NCBI GenBank assembly: GCA_946407015.1
Contig: CAMJML010000001.1
Span: 248,001 to 312,000, forward strand
DNA: 64,000 nt
Direction: 5' to 3'
From: an uncultured Selenomonadales bacterium
Lineage (GTDB): Bacteria; Bacillota; Negativicutes; DSM-1736; Dendrosporobacteraceae
The notes under the pieces were generated by a model that had not been told where the DNA came from, ran no database searches, and saw only the letters and a list, made by a program, of their open reading frames with translations. Shown here one piece after another: positions 37,264-45,382 of this stretch. Position 1 is the stretch's first letter; each line of letters opens with the position of its first letter. The position numbers were made by a program, and so were the translations under genes.

Positions 37264-39132
37264 ATGACGATATCAAATGAACAATTTACTGCCCGAAAAA
37301 ACCGCATGAAAGTGATTCGCGTATTTCTGCAGATTATCCTATTACTGACAATTGTTGCTGCCGGTATTCTCACGTTATTTACCTTGAAAAATTACCAGTC
37401 CTATACCGCACAAAGCACAAGAATTAGCGGAGATAGAGGATTTGTGGCTTTGTCCTATTTCGGAGTGGATCGAACAGGCAGCCAAAGTTTAATTGGGGTA
37501 GGACGACTGCGGGAACATTTGCAAGCCTTAAAAGATTTAGGTTATGTAACGATTACTCAGCAGGATATCCTTGATTATTATCAATCAGGCAAAGCACTGC
37601 CTGAGAAAGCGCTCTTTTTAATTTTTGAAGATGGTCGGCGTGATACCGCTATTTTTTCGCAAAAAATCTTGGAAGACTGTAATTTTAAAGCCACTATGCT
37701 GACTTATCCGGAAAAGTTTACACAAAAAGACCCCAAATTCTTGATGCCGTCAGAGTTAAAAGAGCTTGAGAAAACGACTTTTTGGGAAATGGGTACGAAC
37801 GGTTACCGACTATCCTTTATTAATGTTTTTGATCGGCATAATCAGTATCTGGGAGAATTGACTCCATTAGAGCATGCCGGTGTTGCTCCTTATCTAGGAC
37901 GAAGATACAACCACTACTTGATGGATTATATACGGGATGAATATGGGATTCCTAAAGAAAGTTACAGCAAGATGAAAGAACGGATCAACTATGATTATGA
38001 GGCGTTGCAGGCAAGTTATAGCAAGTCACTGGGATATATTCCCGGTATGTATATCTTGATGCACTCTAATACCGGGAGCTTTGGTAATAATGATAAGGTG
38101 AGCGCAGTGAATGAAAGCTGGATCAAATCTTTATTTACGATGAATTTTAACCGCGAAGGTTTTTGTTTTAATCAAAGAAACAGCAGTATTTATGACTTAA
38201 CCAGGATGCAGCCGCAGGCTTATTGGTCAACGAATCATTTATTGATGCGGATTAAATATGATATCCAGCAGGATTTGGAATTCGTTAAGGGTGATCCGGA
38301 TCAGTATAAAGCCTGGGAAACACTGAAAGGAGCGGCTGAATTTCAGCCGGAGACGATTGTATTGACGTCACTGCCACTGGATAAAGGCCTGATACGTTTG
38401 AAGAATAGCAATGATTATGGAGACTTAAAGCTTGCGGTTCGGTTAAAGGGCAACAAGCTTGGTTTGCAAAAGATCTATCTTCGGGCAGATGAAACCCTTA
38501 CTCGGTTTCTGTCTGTTGCTGTTTTTAACAATGAACTGATCGTTGCAGAAAAAAACGGCGATGTGGAGAAAGAATTATTCAAATTAAATCTGGATCAACA
38601 CGACGGCAAGGACCCTCTATCAATACCTCAAGACAGGAAAGCGGCTGAGGTGCGGGAACTGGAAACCTTTTTAAAATATGCAGACTCAGCTGAAAAAGCT
38701 AAAATTTATACTCAGCGCTTACAGAATAAAAGCATGGAAAATGTTGCAACAGTAGCCGATGGGGCACCTGAATATGTTCCGGAGCTTAGCGTACATGCAA
38801 AAGGGGACCGGTCCTTAGCTTTATCGCTTAAAGGCAATACGCTGAATGTTGTGATTGATGGCAAGGAAGCCGTGGCCGGCTTGCAAATTGCAGGGAACAA
38901 AGCTGGGGCAATCTATTTGGAAACGGCTTGGGGCGGCTATGGTTGGAGCCAGCGAAATTTGGCTGATGATGTTTATGACGGTGTGTTTGAAAAACTGGTC
39001 ATTACAGAAAATACAGGCAATGAAAAAGAGAAGGTTCTCTTTGACAGCAGCTTAAAAGGCTTGGATAGGCTGATCTTCAAAGGAAAGCAGCTTTGGGAAG
39101 CTCTGATAAACTGGTTTATCGTGACCTTGTAA
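37264..39132 (+). CDS. Membrane-anchored, degenerate NodB-like protein
   Basis: A 622-residue protein with an N-terminal TM anchor (about residues 15-40) and a PgaB-type polysaccharide-deacetylase-like fold (about 55-320) of which IFEDGRRD is the TFDDG equivalent. The metal HxxxH site is not present at the expected place (MGTNGYRLS), so activity is doubtful. The C-terminal half (about 350-610) is beta-rich and may be a carbohydrate-binding or LamG-like module. It starts 3 bp after the synthase stop. It could guide or bind the nascent polymer in the periplasm. Function inferred from position only. Confidence 0.8.
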   Translation: MTISNEQFTARKNRMKVIRVFLQIILLLTIVAAGILTLFTLKNYQSYTAQSTRISGDRGFVALSYFGVDRTGSQSLIGVGRLREHLQALKDLGYVTITQQDILDYYQSGKALPEKALFLIFEDGRRDTAIFSQKILEDCNFKATMLTYPEKFTQKDPKFLMPSELKELEKTTFWEMGTNGYRLSFINVFDRHNQYLGELTPLEHAGVAPYLGRRYNHYLMDYIRDEYGIPKESYSKMKERINYDYEALQASYSKSLGYIPGMYILMHSNTGSFGNNDKVSAVNESWIKSLFTMNFNREGFCFNQRNSSIYDLTRMQPQAYWSTNHLLMRIKYDIQQDLEFVKGDPDQYKAWETLKGAAEFQPETIVLTSLPLDKGLIRLKNSNDYGDLKLAVRLKGNKLGLQKIYLRADETLTRFLSVAVFNNELIVAEKNGDVEKELFKLNLDQHDGKDPLSIPQDRKAAEVRELETFLKYADSAEKAKIYTQRLQNKSMENVATVADGAPEYVPELSVHAKGDRSLALSLKGNTLNVVIDGKEAVAGLQIAGNKAGAIYLETAWGGYGWSQRNLADDVYDGVFEKLVITENTGNEKEKVLFDSSLKGLDRLIFKGKQLWEALINWFIVTL

Positions 39133-39149
39133 CAGGAGGAATCAACAGC

Positions 39150-40184
39150 GTGAAGAGCCTATTCAGAAAGTATTTGAAAGCGTCTATCGCAGCAGCTATT
39201 ATCATTGTCGTGGCAGGCTGTGGTTATCATGGTCAATTTGTTTTCCTGGCCGATGCGAAAGAAGCTGCAGTGAGATCGACATGGATTACTTATTGGGATC
39301 GGGAGGCAGGTGGCAAAGATTTAGCCGGTTCAGGAAATAAGTTTAGGAAACTGTCTTATTTTGCAGCTTATTTTGATGAAAGTGACCGCCTCTTCATTCC
39401 TCAGGAGCTCGGTGACTATAAAACCGAGCTGCATAAGCACAAGGGGAATTCTGACAGTTATCTTACCTTTGTGAATGATAAAAAGAATGCTGACGGATCG
39501 TTTGCCATGAAAGACATTGAGATACTTCGCCGGCTATTTGTGAATGATGCGGCAATGGAAAAACATAGTGATGAAGTGATCGCTCTGACATTGCAGGGTG
39601 GTTATGATGGAATTGAAATTGATTATGAAAGAATCTGGAAAGATGCAACGGTTGGGCAAGCTTTTCTGCGGTTTATCGATAAACTGTATGCAAAAGCGAT
39701 GCAGCACCACTTGAAACTAAGGATTGTATTAGAGCCAAGTACACCCTTTGCTGGAGAAGGCTTTATTCAAGGGCCGGAATATGTGGTCATGCTTTATAAT
39801 CTATATGGCTTGCATAGTGTCCCGGGGCCCAAAGTTAATCCTGCGTTTATTAGAAAAGTAATAGCTCAGATGGCTATTTTGCCTGGTGAAAAGGAAGTTG
39901 CGTTTTCCACGGGGGGATGCCTATGGGGAGACAACGGTGAAAAACGCTTTTTAACCGAACTGGAGGCAAAATCTCTTGCTCTGGCTCATGATGCTGACCC
40001 AAGACGGGACTGGGACAGCCGATGCCTTGTTTTTGAGTATGCGGAGAAGGGCATCTCTTATCAAGTGTGGTATGCGGATGTAAAAACGCTGAATTACTGG
40101 ATTGGGATTGCCAAAGAGCAGGGAATTCAGCATTTCAGTTTATGGCGCTTGGGCGGCAATTTGGATATGCACAAGCTTGAATGA
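39150..40184 (+). CDS. GH18-like glycoside hydrolase lipoprotein
   Basis: A 344-residue protein starting at GTG 39150 behind AGGAGG. It has a lipoprotein signal (IIIVVAGCG) and a TIM-barrel-like domain with the GH18 catalytic signature DGIEIDYE (about residue 155) and a late tryptophan-containing strand (HFSLWRLGG). Enzymes with this motif cleave beta-1,4-linked GlcNAc-containing chains. The last gene of the c-di-GMP-controlled operon, it may trim or release the polymer, like the hydrolase part of PgaB. Its start lies 17 bases beyond the previous stop. No terminator is obvious in the 60 bp after it. Confidence 0.85.
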   Translation: MKSLFRKYLKASIAAAIIIVVAGCGYHGQFVFLADAKEAAVRSTWITYWDREAGGKDLAGSGNKFRKLSYFAAYFDESDRLFIPQELGDYKTELHKHKGNSDSYLTFVNDKKNADGSFAMKDIEILRRLFVNDAAMEKHSDEVIALTLQGGYDGIEIDYERIWKDATVGQAFLRFIDKLYAKAMQHHLKLRIVLEPSTPFAGEGFIQGPEYVVMLYNLYGLHSVPGPKVNPAFIRKVIAQMAILPGEKEVAFSTGGCLWGDNGEKRFLTELEAKSLALAHDADPRRDWDSRCLVFEYAEKGISYQVWYADVKTLNYWIGIAKEQGIQHFSLWRLGGNLDMHKLE

Positions 40185-40246
40185 ACAGGATTTTGACGGG
40201 CGCAATCGATAAAGAAGAAGTTTCTGTTGGTTGTCACTGTTTATGA

Positions 40247-40380
40247 TTGACACAATCCCGGGCCAGTGCTATATTTTTACTATAATCTTATCATTTATCC
40301 AATATCGTGAATCCTAGCTGATTGGAAAGACCAAAGGCTAAGAGTGTGTTTGCCATGCTCTTGGTCTTTATTTTTTATTT
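40247..40380 (+). promoter_or_regulatory. Sulfur-gene leader element, copy C (in tandem with SAM-I)
   Basis: Promoter TTGACA (40247-40252), 17 bases, TATATT (40270-40275). Element AGC-TGA-TTGG-AAAGA-CCAA-AG-GCT at 40316-40339. Its CCAA half also pairs with TTGG in the terminator (AAAGACCAA ... TTGGTCTTT, 40326-40369) that ends in TTTATTTTTTATTT. The SAM-I riboswitch follows 80 bases downstream, so the transcript must pass two terminators before the aminotransferase gene. Confidence 0.8.
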
Positions 40381-40458
40381 CAAAAAACATGAATGTTAAA
40401 GTATTGACATTAACAATGCTACATGGTATTATCAGTTTCGTAACTGAATACATAGTAG

Positions 40459-40618
40459 CTCTTATCCAGAGAGGTCGAGGGACTGGCCCGATGACACCCG
40501 GCAACCGGCAGAAATGCAGTGGTGCCAAATCCAGCAGGATTATCCTGAGAGATGAGAGAAAAGGCGTAACACTGTGTGTAAACTCTTTTCCTCTCGGAAA
40601 AGAGTTTTTTGTTTTTTA
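40459..40618 (+). promoter_or_regulatory. SAM-I (S-box) riboswitch with terminator
   Basis: The S-box core is clear: CTCTTATCCAGAGAGG, CGAGGGACTGGCCC, GATGACACCCGGCAACC, and closing GATGAGAG (40551-40558) pairing with CTCTTATC. A terminator AACTCTTTTCC/GGAAAAGAGTTTTTT follows at 40580-40618. By the established mechanism, SAM binding terminates transcription. It controls the methionine uptake operon. Nothing recognisable lies in 40619-40727 apart from the GTG start region. Confidence 0.96.
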
Positions 40619-40727
40619 TCGCCACGACGAATGCTCAAACAGGCTTAGGTGACACCTCCCGGCTTGCTTTCAGGCGGAGCTTCAAGAGCGGCAATATACT
40701 TTACGATCTGGAAAGGAAGGACTGTAC

Positions 40728-41903
40728 GTGAGAGATTTTACATCAGAAAAAGCAAAACAGTTTACCGAGTCGGTGATCCGTGAGATGTCCCGGGTGGCTG
40801 CCAAACATAAGGCGATTAATTTAGCGCAGGGATTTCCGGATTTTCCTGCACCGGATGAACTGAAAGAGGCGGCAGCCAAAGCTGTTTTCGCCGATCATAA
40901 CCAATATGCCATTACCTGGGGGGCAAAACCGCTGCGGGATGCCATTTCGGCGAAGATCAAACGCGATTATCAAGTTGAATATGATCCTGAAGGTCAGATT
41001 ACCGTTTGCTGCGGGGCGACTGAAGGGATGATAGCGGCGCTGCTGGCGACTGTCAATTCAGGGGATGAAGTCATTATTTTTGAACCGTTCTATGAAAACT
41101 ATGGGGCCGACGTCGTATTGTGCGGTGCCGTACCCAAATACATCAAGCTGCAGGCACCGGATTACAGCTTTGATTATGACCAGCTTAAAGCGGCTTTTTC
41201 CGGAAAGACCAAAGCCATTATCATTAATACTCCTAATAATCCGACCGGCAAAGTATTCACCCGCGCCGAGCTGGAGTTTATTGCCGGCCTATGCCAGCAG
41301 TTTGATGCACTGGCCATTACGGATGAAATTTACGAACATATTACCTTCGATGGTACTGAACATATTCCGATGTGGACACTGCCGGGGATGGCGGAACGGA
41401 CGATTGCCGTCAACAGCGTATCCAAAACCTACAGTGTAACCGGCTGGCGGATTGGCTTTGTGACAGCGTCCTATGAACTGACCCAGTCCATCCGCAAAGT
41501 TCATGATTTTTTGACGGTGGGGGCGGCGGCACCGCTGCAGACTGCGGTTGTGGATGCCTTTAAATTTGAACCGGACTATTATCGCGAATTAAGCGAGTTT
41601 TATCAAGAGCGCCGGGATTTTCTCATCAAGGCGCTGGAGGATGTCGGCTTTGCCTGCATTAAACCGGCAGGTGCCTATTATATCATGGCCGATATTACTT
41701 CGTTTGGTTATGAGGATGATATCCAATTTGCTTATTTCCTGGCCCGAGAGATTGGGGTGGCCGTTGTACCGGGTTCAACCTTTTACCGGGATGAGACCCC
41801 GGATGGCAAGACCTTTATCCGCTTTTGTTTTTGCAAGCAGTTGGAGACGCTGCAAGCAGCGGCACTCCGCCTGGCTAAGCTGAAAGAATTCAAAAAAAAT
41901 TAG
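40728..41903 (+). CDS. Aminotransferase class I (methionine/KMBA-type)
   Basis: A 391-residue fold-type I PLP aminotransferase. It has INLAQGFPDFP at the N terminus, the NNPTGK loop, the DEIYEHITFDG strand and the PLP lysine in SVSKTYSVTGWRIG (about residue 235). The sequence is close to YbdL/kynurenine-type and methionine aminotransferases that convert 2-keto-4-methylthiobutyrate to methionine. GTG 40728 follows AAGGAAGG. It is the first gene behind the tandem sulfur leader and SAM-I riboswitch, and 13 bp before metQ, so a methionine salvage role is likely. Confidence 0.88.
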   Translation: MRDFTSEKAKQFTESVIREMSRVAAKHKAINLAQGFPDFPAPDELKEAAAKAVFADHNQYAITWGAKPLRDAISAKIKRDYQVEYDPEGQITVCCGATEGMIAALLATVNSGDEVIIFEPFYENYGADVVLCGAVPKYIKLQAPDYSFDYDQLKAAFSGKTKAIIINTPNNPTGKVFTRAELEFIAGLCQQFDALAITDEIYEHITFDGTEHIPMWTLPGMAERTIAVNSVSKTYSVTGWRIGFVTASYELTQSIRKVHDFLTVGAAAPLQTAVVDAFKFEPDYYRELSEFYQERRDFLIKALEDVGFACIKPAGAYYIMADITSFGYEDDIQFAYFLAREIGVAVVPGSTFYRDETPDGKTFIRFCFCKQLETLQAAALRLAKLKEFKKN

Positions 41904-41916
41904 AGGGGGACCAACC

Positions 41917-42735
41917 ATGAGGAAGTTTGCTAAGTACATTGCGCTATCCGTAGCTTTGGTTTTTAGTTTATCGTTATTAGCCGGCTGCGGAAGTCAAAAG
42001 GCGCCGGCTGCATCTGAAAAACCGCTCAAAGTAGGGGTTACAGCCGGTCCGCATGCCGAAATTTTGGATGCGGTTAAAAAAGTGGCTGAAAAAGACGGTT
42101 TAAAGATTGAAGTTGTCGAGTTTAACGATTATATTCAGCCGAATGTGGCTTTAAATCAGGGCGATATTGATGTCAACAGCTATCAGCATCAGCCTTTCCT
42201 TGACAATCAAATCAAAGACCGTGGCTATCAAATTCAGTCGGTGGCCAAAACCGTCATTTTCCCGATGGGCATTTATTCGAAAAAGATTAAAAATATTGCC
42301 GACGTTCAGCCTGGTGCCACTGTGGCCATTCCAAATGACCCGACCAATGGCGGACGCGCACTGCTTATTCTGGAAAAAGTCGGCTTGATCAAGCTGAAAC
42401 CCAATGCCGGTTTAAGTGCGACTGCTGCCGACATTGCGGAAAATCCGAAAAATCTTAAGGTAAAAGAACTGGAAGCCGCGCAGATTCCCCGTTCACTGGA
42501 CGATGTGGACCTCGCAGCGATTAACACCAACTTTGCCGTAGTAGCCGGTCTGGTGCCGACCCGTGATTCGATTGCCATTGAGGATGCCAATTCTCCTTAT
42601 GCCAATGTCATTGCTGTCCGGACGAAAGACAAGGAAAATCCAGCTTATCAGAAGCTGATCAAAGCTTACCATTCAGAAGAAGTCAAACAATTTATTAACG
42701 ATCACTTCAAAGGATCTGTTGTAGCGACCTGGTAG
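41917..42735 (+). CDS. metQ: D-methionine-type ABC substrate-binding lipoprotein, first copy
   Basis: A 272-residue NlpA-family lipoprotein. A signal peptide ends in the lipobox LAGCG. The mature protein shows the MetQ features GVTAGPHAEIL, YQHQPFLD and AIPNDPTNGGRALLIL. It captures methionine in the periplasm for MetNI. It lies in the operon aminotransferase-metQ-metN-metI-metQ. RBS AGAGGGGGA. Confidence 0.95.
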   Translation: MRKFAKYIALSVALVFSLSLLAGCGSQKAPAASEKPLKVGVTAGPHAEILDAVKKVAEKDGLKIEVVEFNDYIQPNVALNQGDIDVNSYQHQPFLDNQIKDRGYQIQSVAKTVIFPMGIYSKKIKNIADVQPGATVAIPNDPTNGGRALLILEKVGLIKLKPNAGLSATAADIAENPKNLKVKELEAAQIPRSLDDVDLAAINTNFAVVAGLVPTRDSIAIEDANSPYANVIAVRTKDKENPAYQKLIKAYHSEEVKQFINDHFKGSVVATW

Positions 42736-42755
42736 TGTTTGAAAGGAAGTAAACC

Positions 42756-43817
42756 ATGATTAAACTTTCGCAAATTGAAAAAGTGTATAAGGGCAAAAAT
42801 GGTAATTCCGTTCACGCCATTAAAGGCATCGATCTTGAAGTGAAACGCGGTGAGATCTTTGGTGTCATTGGCAAAAGCGGTGCCGGTAAAAGTACGCTGA
42901 TTCGTTGCATGAATATGCTGGAGAGACCGACCGGCGGCCAAGTCATTGTCGACGGTCAGGACTTGACGGCGATGAATGACAGTCAGTTGCGCGAAGTGCG
43001 CAAGCAAATCGGTATGATTTTTCAACATTTTAACCTGCTGTCTTCGCGGACCGTCTACGAGAATATTGCTTTCCCATTAGAACTGGTAGGCAAAAGCAAG
43101 CCTGAAATCGAACAGGCGGTGCTGCCGCTCCTTGATTTAGTCGGCTTAACCGATAAACGCGATCAATACCCGTCACAACTGAGCGGCGGGCAAAAACAGC
43201 GGGTCGGCATTGCGCGGGCTTTGGCCAGCAATCCGAAGGTGCTGTTGTGTGACGAGGCCACATCGGCGCTTGATCCGCAAACCACCAAATCGATTTTGGA
43301 CTTATTAAAAGATATTAATCGCAAGCTGCAGCTGACCATTGTGCTGATTACTCACGAAATGCAGGTCATTAAGGAGATTTGCGATCAAGTTGCCGTGATC
43401 GAAAATGGTCTGATTATTGAGCAGGGGCCGGTACTGGAATTGTTCACCAAGCCGCAGTCCAATACCACCCGTGAATTCATCAGTGCCATTATTAATCACG
43501 ATATTCCGGCCATTTTTGCCGATACCGAGTTTTCAGCGGTACCGCTGCCGGACAGTACCCTGGTCTTGCGCATTTCGTTTATCGGCCATTCGGCCGAAGA
43601 ACCGGTCATTGCCGGTTTGATTCGGCGGTTTAATGTGGATGCCAATATTATTTACGGCAATGTAGACCATATTCAAAATACTCCCTATGGTACCTTGGTG
43701 ATCGAAGTGTCCGGGGAACAGCAAAAAATCCAGGAAGCGCTTGAGTATTTGCAGGCCAGAAACTTGGGAATTGAGGTGATTGGCTATGTCGCAAGACATG
43801 ATAGCGCTGCTCATTAA
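42756..43817 (+). CDS. metN: Methionine ABC transporter ATPase
   Basis: A 353-residue ATPase with Walker A GKSGAGKST, signature LSGGQKQR, Walker B VLLCDEATSALD and a C-terminal NIL domain (about residues 265-345). That domain binds methionine and inhibits transport in characterised MetN. The length fits the MetN family. The gene sits 20 bp after metQ; metI overlaps its end. Confidence 0.96.
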   Translation: MIKLSQIEKVYKGKNGNSVHAIKGIDLEVKRGEIFGVIGKSGAGKSTLIRCMNMLERPTGGQVIVDGQDLTAMNDSQLREVRKQIGMIFQHFNLLSSRTVYENIAFPLELVGKSKPEIEQAVLPLLDLVGLTDKRDQYPSQLSGGQKQRVGIARALASNPKVLLCDEATSALDPQTTKSILDLLKDINRKLQLTIVLITHEMQVIKEICDQVAVIENGLIIEQGPVLELFTKPQSNTTREFISAIINHDIPAIFADTEFSAVPLPDSTLVLRISFIGHSAEEPVIAGLIRRFNVDANIIYGNVDHIQNTPYGTLVIEVSGEQQKIQEALEYLQARNLGIEVIGYVARHDSAAH

Positions 43818-44439
43818 GTCACTCTGGGAAACCACCTATATGGTGGCGGTGTCGTCGCTGATTGCCGCGCTAGCCGGTATTCCCCTGGGTGTCGTCCTGG
43901 TGACAACCGATAAAGGACATATTTTAGAAAATGTGCCGCTTAACCGCATCTTAGGCAGTATTGTAAATGCGGCCCGGTCCACTCCTTTTATTATTCTGAT
44001 GGTGGCGATTATTCCACTGACCCGGATTTTGGTCGGGACTTCCATCGGGACTGAGGCGGCCATTGTTCCGCTTAGCATTGCGGCCATTCCGTTTGTCGGA
44101 CGCTTAGTGGAAACTTCCTTAAAAGAAGTCGAATACGGGGTTATTGAGGCTGCCCAGGCTATGGGAGCCACACCTTGGCAAATTATTACCAAGGTGCTTG
44201 TGCCGGAAGCGCTGTCTTCGATTATCCTGGGTCTGACCATTACCGTAATCAGCCTGATTGGCTATTCGGCGATGGCTGGGGCCATTGGCGGCGGCGGTCT
44301 GGGTGATTTAGCCATCCGGTATGGATATCAGCGCTTTCGGGCGGATATTATGCTGATCACGGTGGTTATTCTGATTGCACAAGTTCAAATTGTTCAGTCA
44401 CTGGGCGATTATGCCTCGAAGCGGCTGAATAAAAAATAG
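43786..44439 (+). CDS. metI: Methionine ABC transporter permease
   Basis: A 217-residue inner-membrane permease with five TM segments and the cytoplasmic EAA loop (EAAQAMGATPWQIITKVLVPEA, in two parts around residue 120). It starts at ATG 43786 behind GAGGTG, within the end of metN (32-bp overlap), which implies translational coupling. It forms the channel of the MetNI complex. Confidence 0.95.
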   Translation: MSQDMIALLIKSLWETTYMVAVSSLIAALAGIPLGVVLVTTDKGHILENVPLNRILGSIVNAARSTPFIILMVAIIPLTRILVGTSIGTEAAIVPLSIAAIPFVGRLVETSLKEVEYGVIEAAQAMGATPWQIITKVLVPEALSSIILGLTITVISLIGYSAMAGAIGGGGLGDLAIRYGYQRFRADIMLITVVILIAQVQIVQSLGDYASKRLNKK

Positions 44440-44490
44440 AAGCTGTTGTCAAAATGCAACAGAACAAAAACATATTGGAGGGGTTTTATT

Positions 44491-45303
44491 TTGAAAAGAC
44501 TGACATGGATCATTATGGCAATTCTAGCTGTGGCACTGGCTGTGGCTGGCTGCGGCGGCAATAAACCGGCAGCTCCTGCAGGCAAAACGGTTGTGAAAAT
44601 TGGTGCAACCGCTGTACCGCATGCTGAAATTCTGCAAGTTGTAAAACCAATTCTGGACAAAGAAGGCGTTGACTTACAAATCGTTGAAATGAGCGATTAT
44701 GTTCGTCCTAATCTGGCTGTAGCGGATAAAGAGCTGGATGCCAATTTCTTCCAACATATTCCTTATTTGAATAAATTTGCTTCCGAGCGTAACCTGCAGT
44801 TGGCCAATGTAGCTGCCGTGCATATTGAGCCAATGGGCATTTATTCTAAAAAAATCAAAAACATTAATGAGCTGGCCAATGGTGCTGAAGTCGCTATTCC
44901 GAACGATCCGACCAATGGCGGACGTGCGTTGGCCTTACTGGCTAAAGCAGGCGTCATTACTTTGAAAGAAGGCGTTGGCGTGAATGCAACCGTCAGCGAT
45001 ATTACAGCCAATCCAAAAAATATTAAAATCCGTGAATTAGAAGCACCACAATTACCGCGTGCACTGGATGATGTCGCTGCTTCCGTAATCAATACCAACT
45101 ATGCGCTGGAAGCCAAGCTGGTTCCAACGAAAGACGCTCTGGTTATTGAACAAAAAGATTCTCCGTATGTCAACATTTTAGTGGTACGCAAAGGGGACGA
45201 AAACCGTCCGGAAATTCAGAAACTGGTTAAAGCCCTGACTTCTGAAGATGTGAAAAAATTTATCAATGAGAAATATCAAGGTGCTGTAGTACCGGCATTC
45301 TAA
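44491..45303 (+). CDS. metQ: Second methionine-type substrate-binding lipoprotein
   Basis: A 270-residue NlpA lipoprotein with lipobox AVAGCG and the same MetQ core as the first copy (ATAVPHAEIL, PMGIYSKKIKNINE, AIPNDPTNGGRALALL). It starts at a TTG behind GGAGGGG. Two binding proteins around one permease suggest that the transporter takes more than one ligand, for example L- and D-methionine or a methionine analogue. A terminator follows. Confidence 0.93.
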   Translation: MKRLTWIIMAILAVALAVAGCGGNKPAAPAGKTVVKIGATAVPHAEILQVVKPILDKEGVDLQIVEMSDYVRPNLAVADKELDANFFQHIPYLNKFASERNLQLANVAAVHIEPMGIYSKKIKNINELANGAEVAIPNDPTNGGRALALLAKAGVITLKEGVGVNATVSDITANPKNIKIRELEAPQLPRALDDVAASVINTNYALEAKLVPTKDALVIEQKDSPYVNILVVRKGDENRPEIQKLVKALTSEDVKKFINEKYQGAVVPAF

Positions 45304-45328
45304 GTCGCTGCACAATCTTATAAACGAT

Positions 45329-45359
45329 CTCCCCCCTTCCGGCTGAAGGGGGGAGTTTT
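45329..45359 (+). terminator. Intrinsic terminator after the second metQ
   Basis: CTCCCCCCTT / AAGGGGGGAG stem, followed by TTTTA. Some transcription may read through into the cystathionine enzyme gene, which has no clear promoter of its own. Confidence 0.85.
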
Positions 45360-45382
45360 ACAAACAGAGCGGGGTGGTATTG

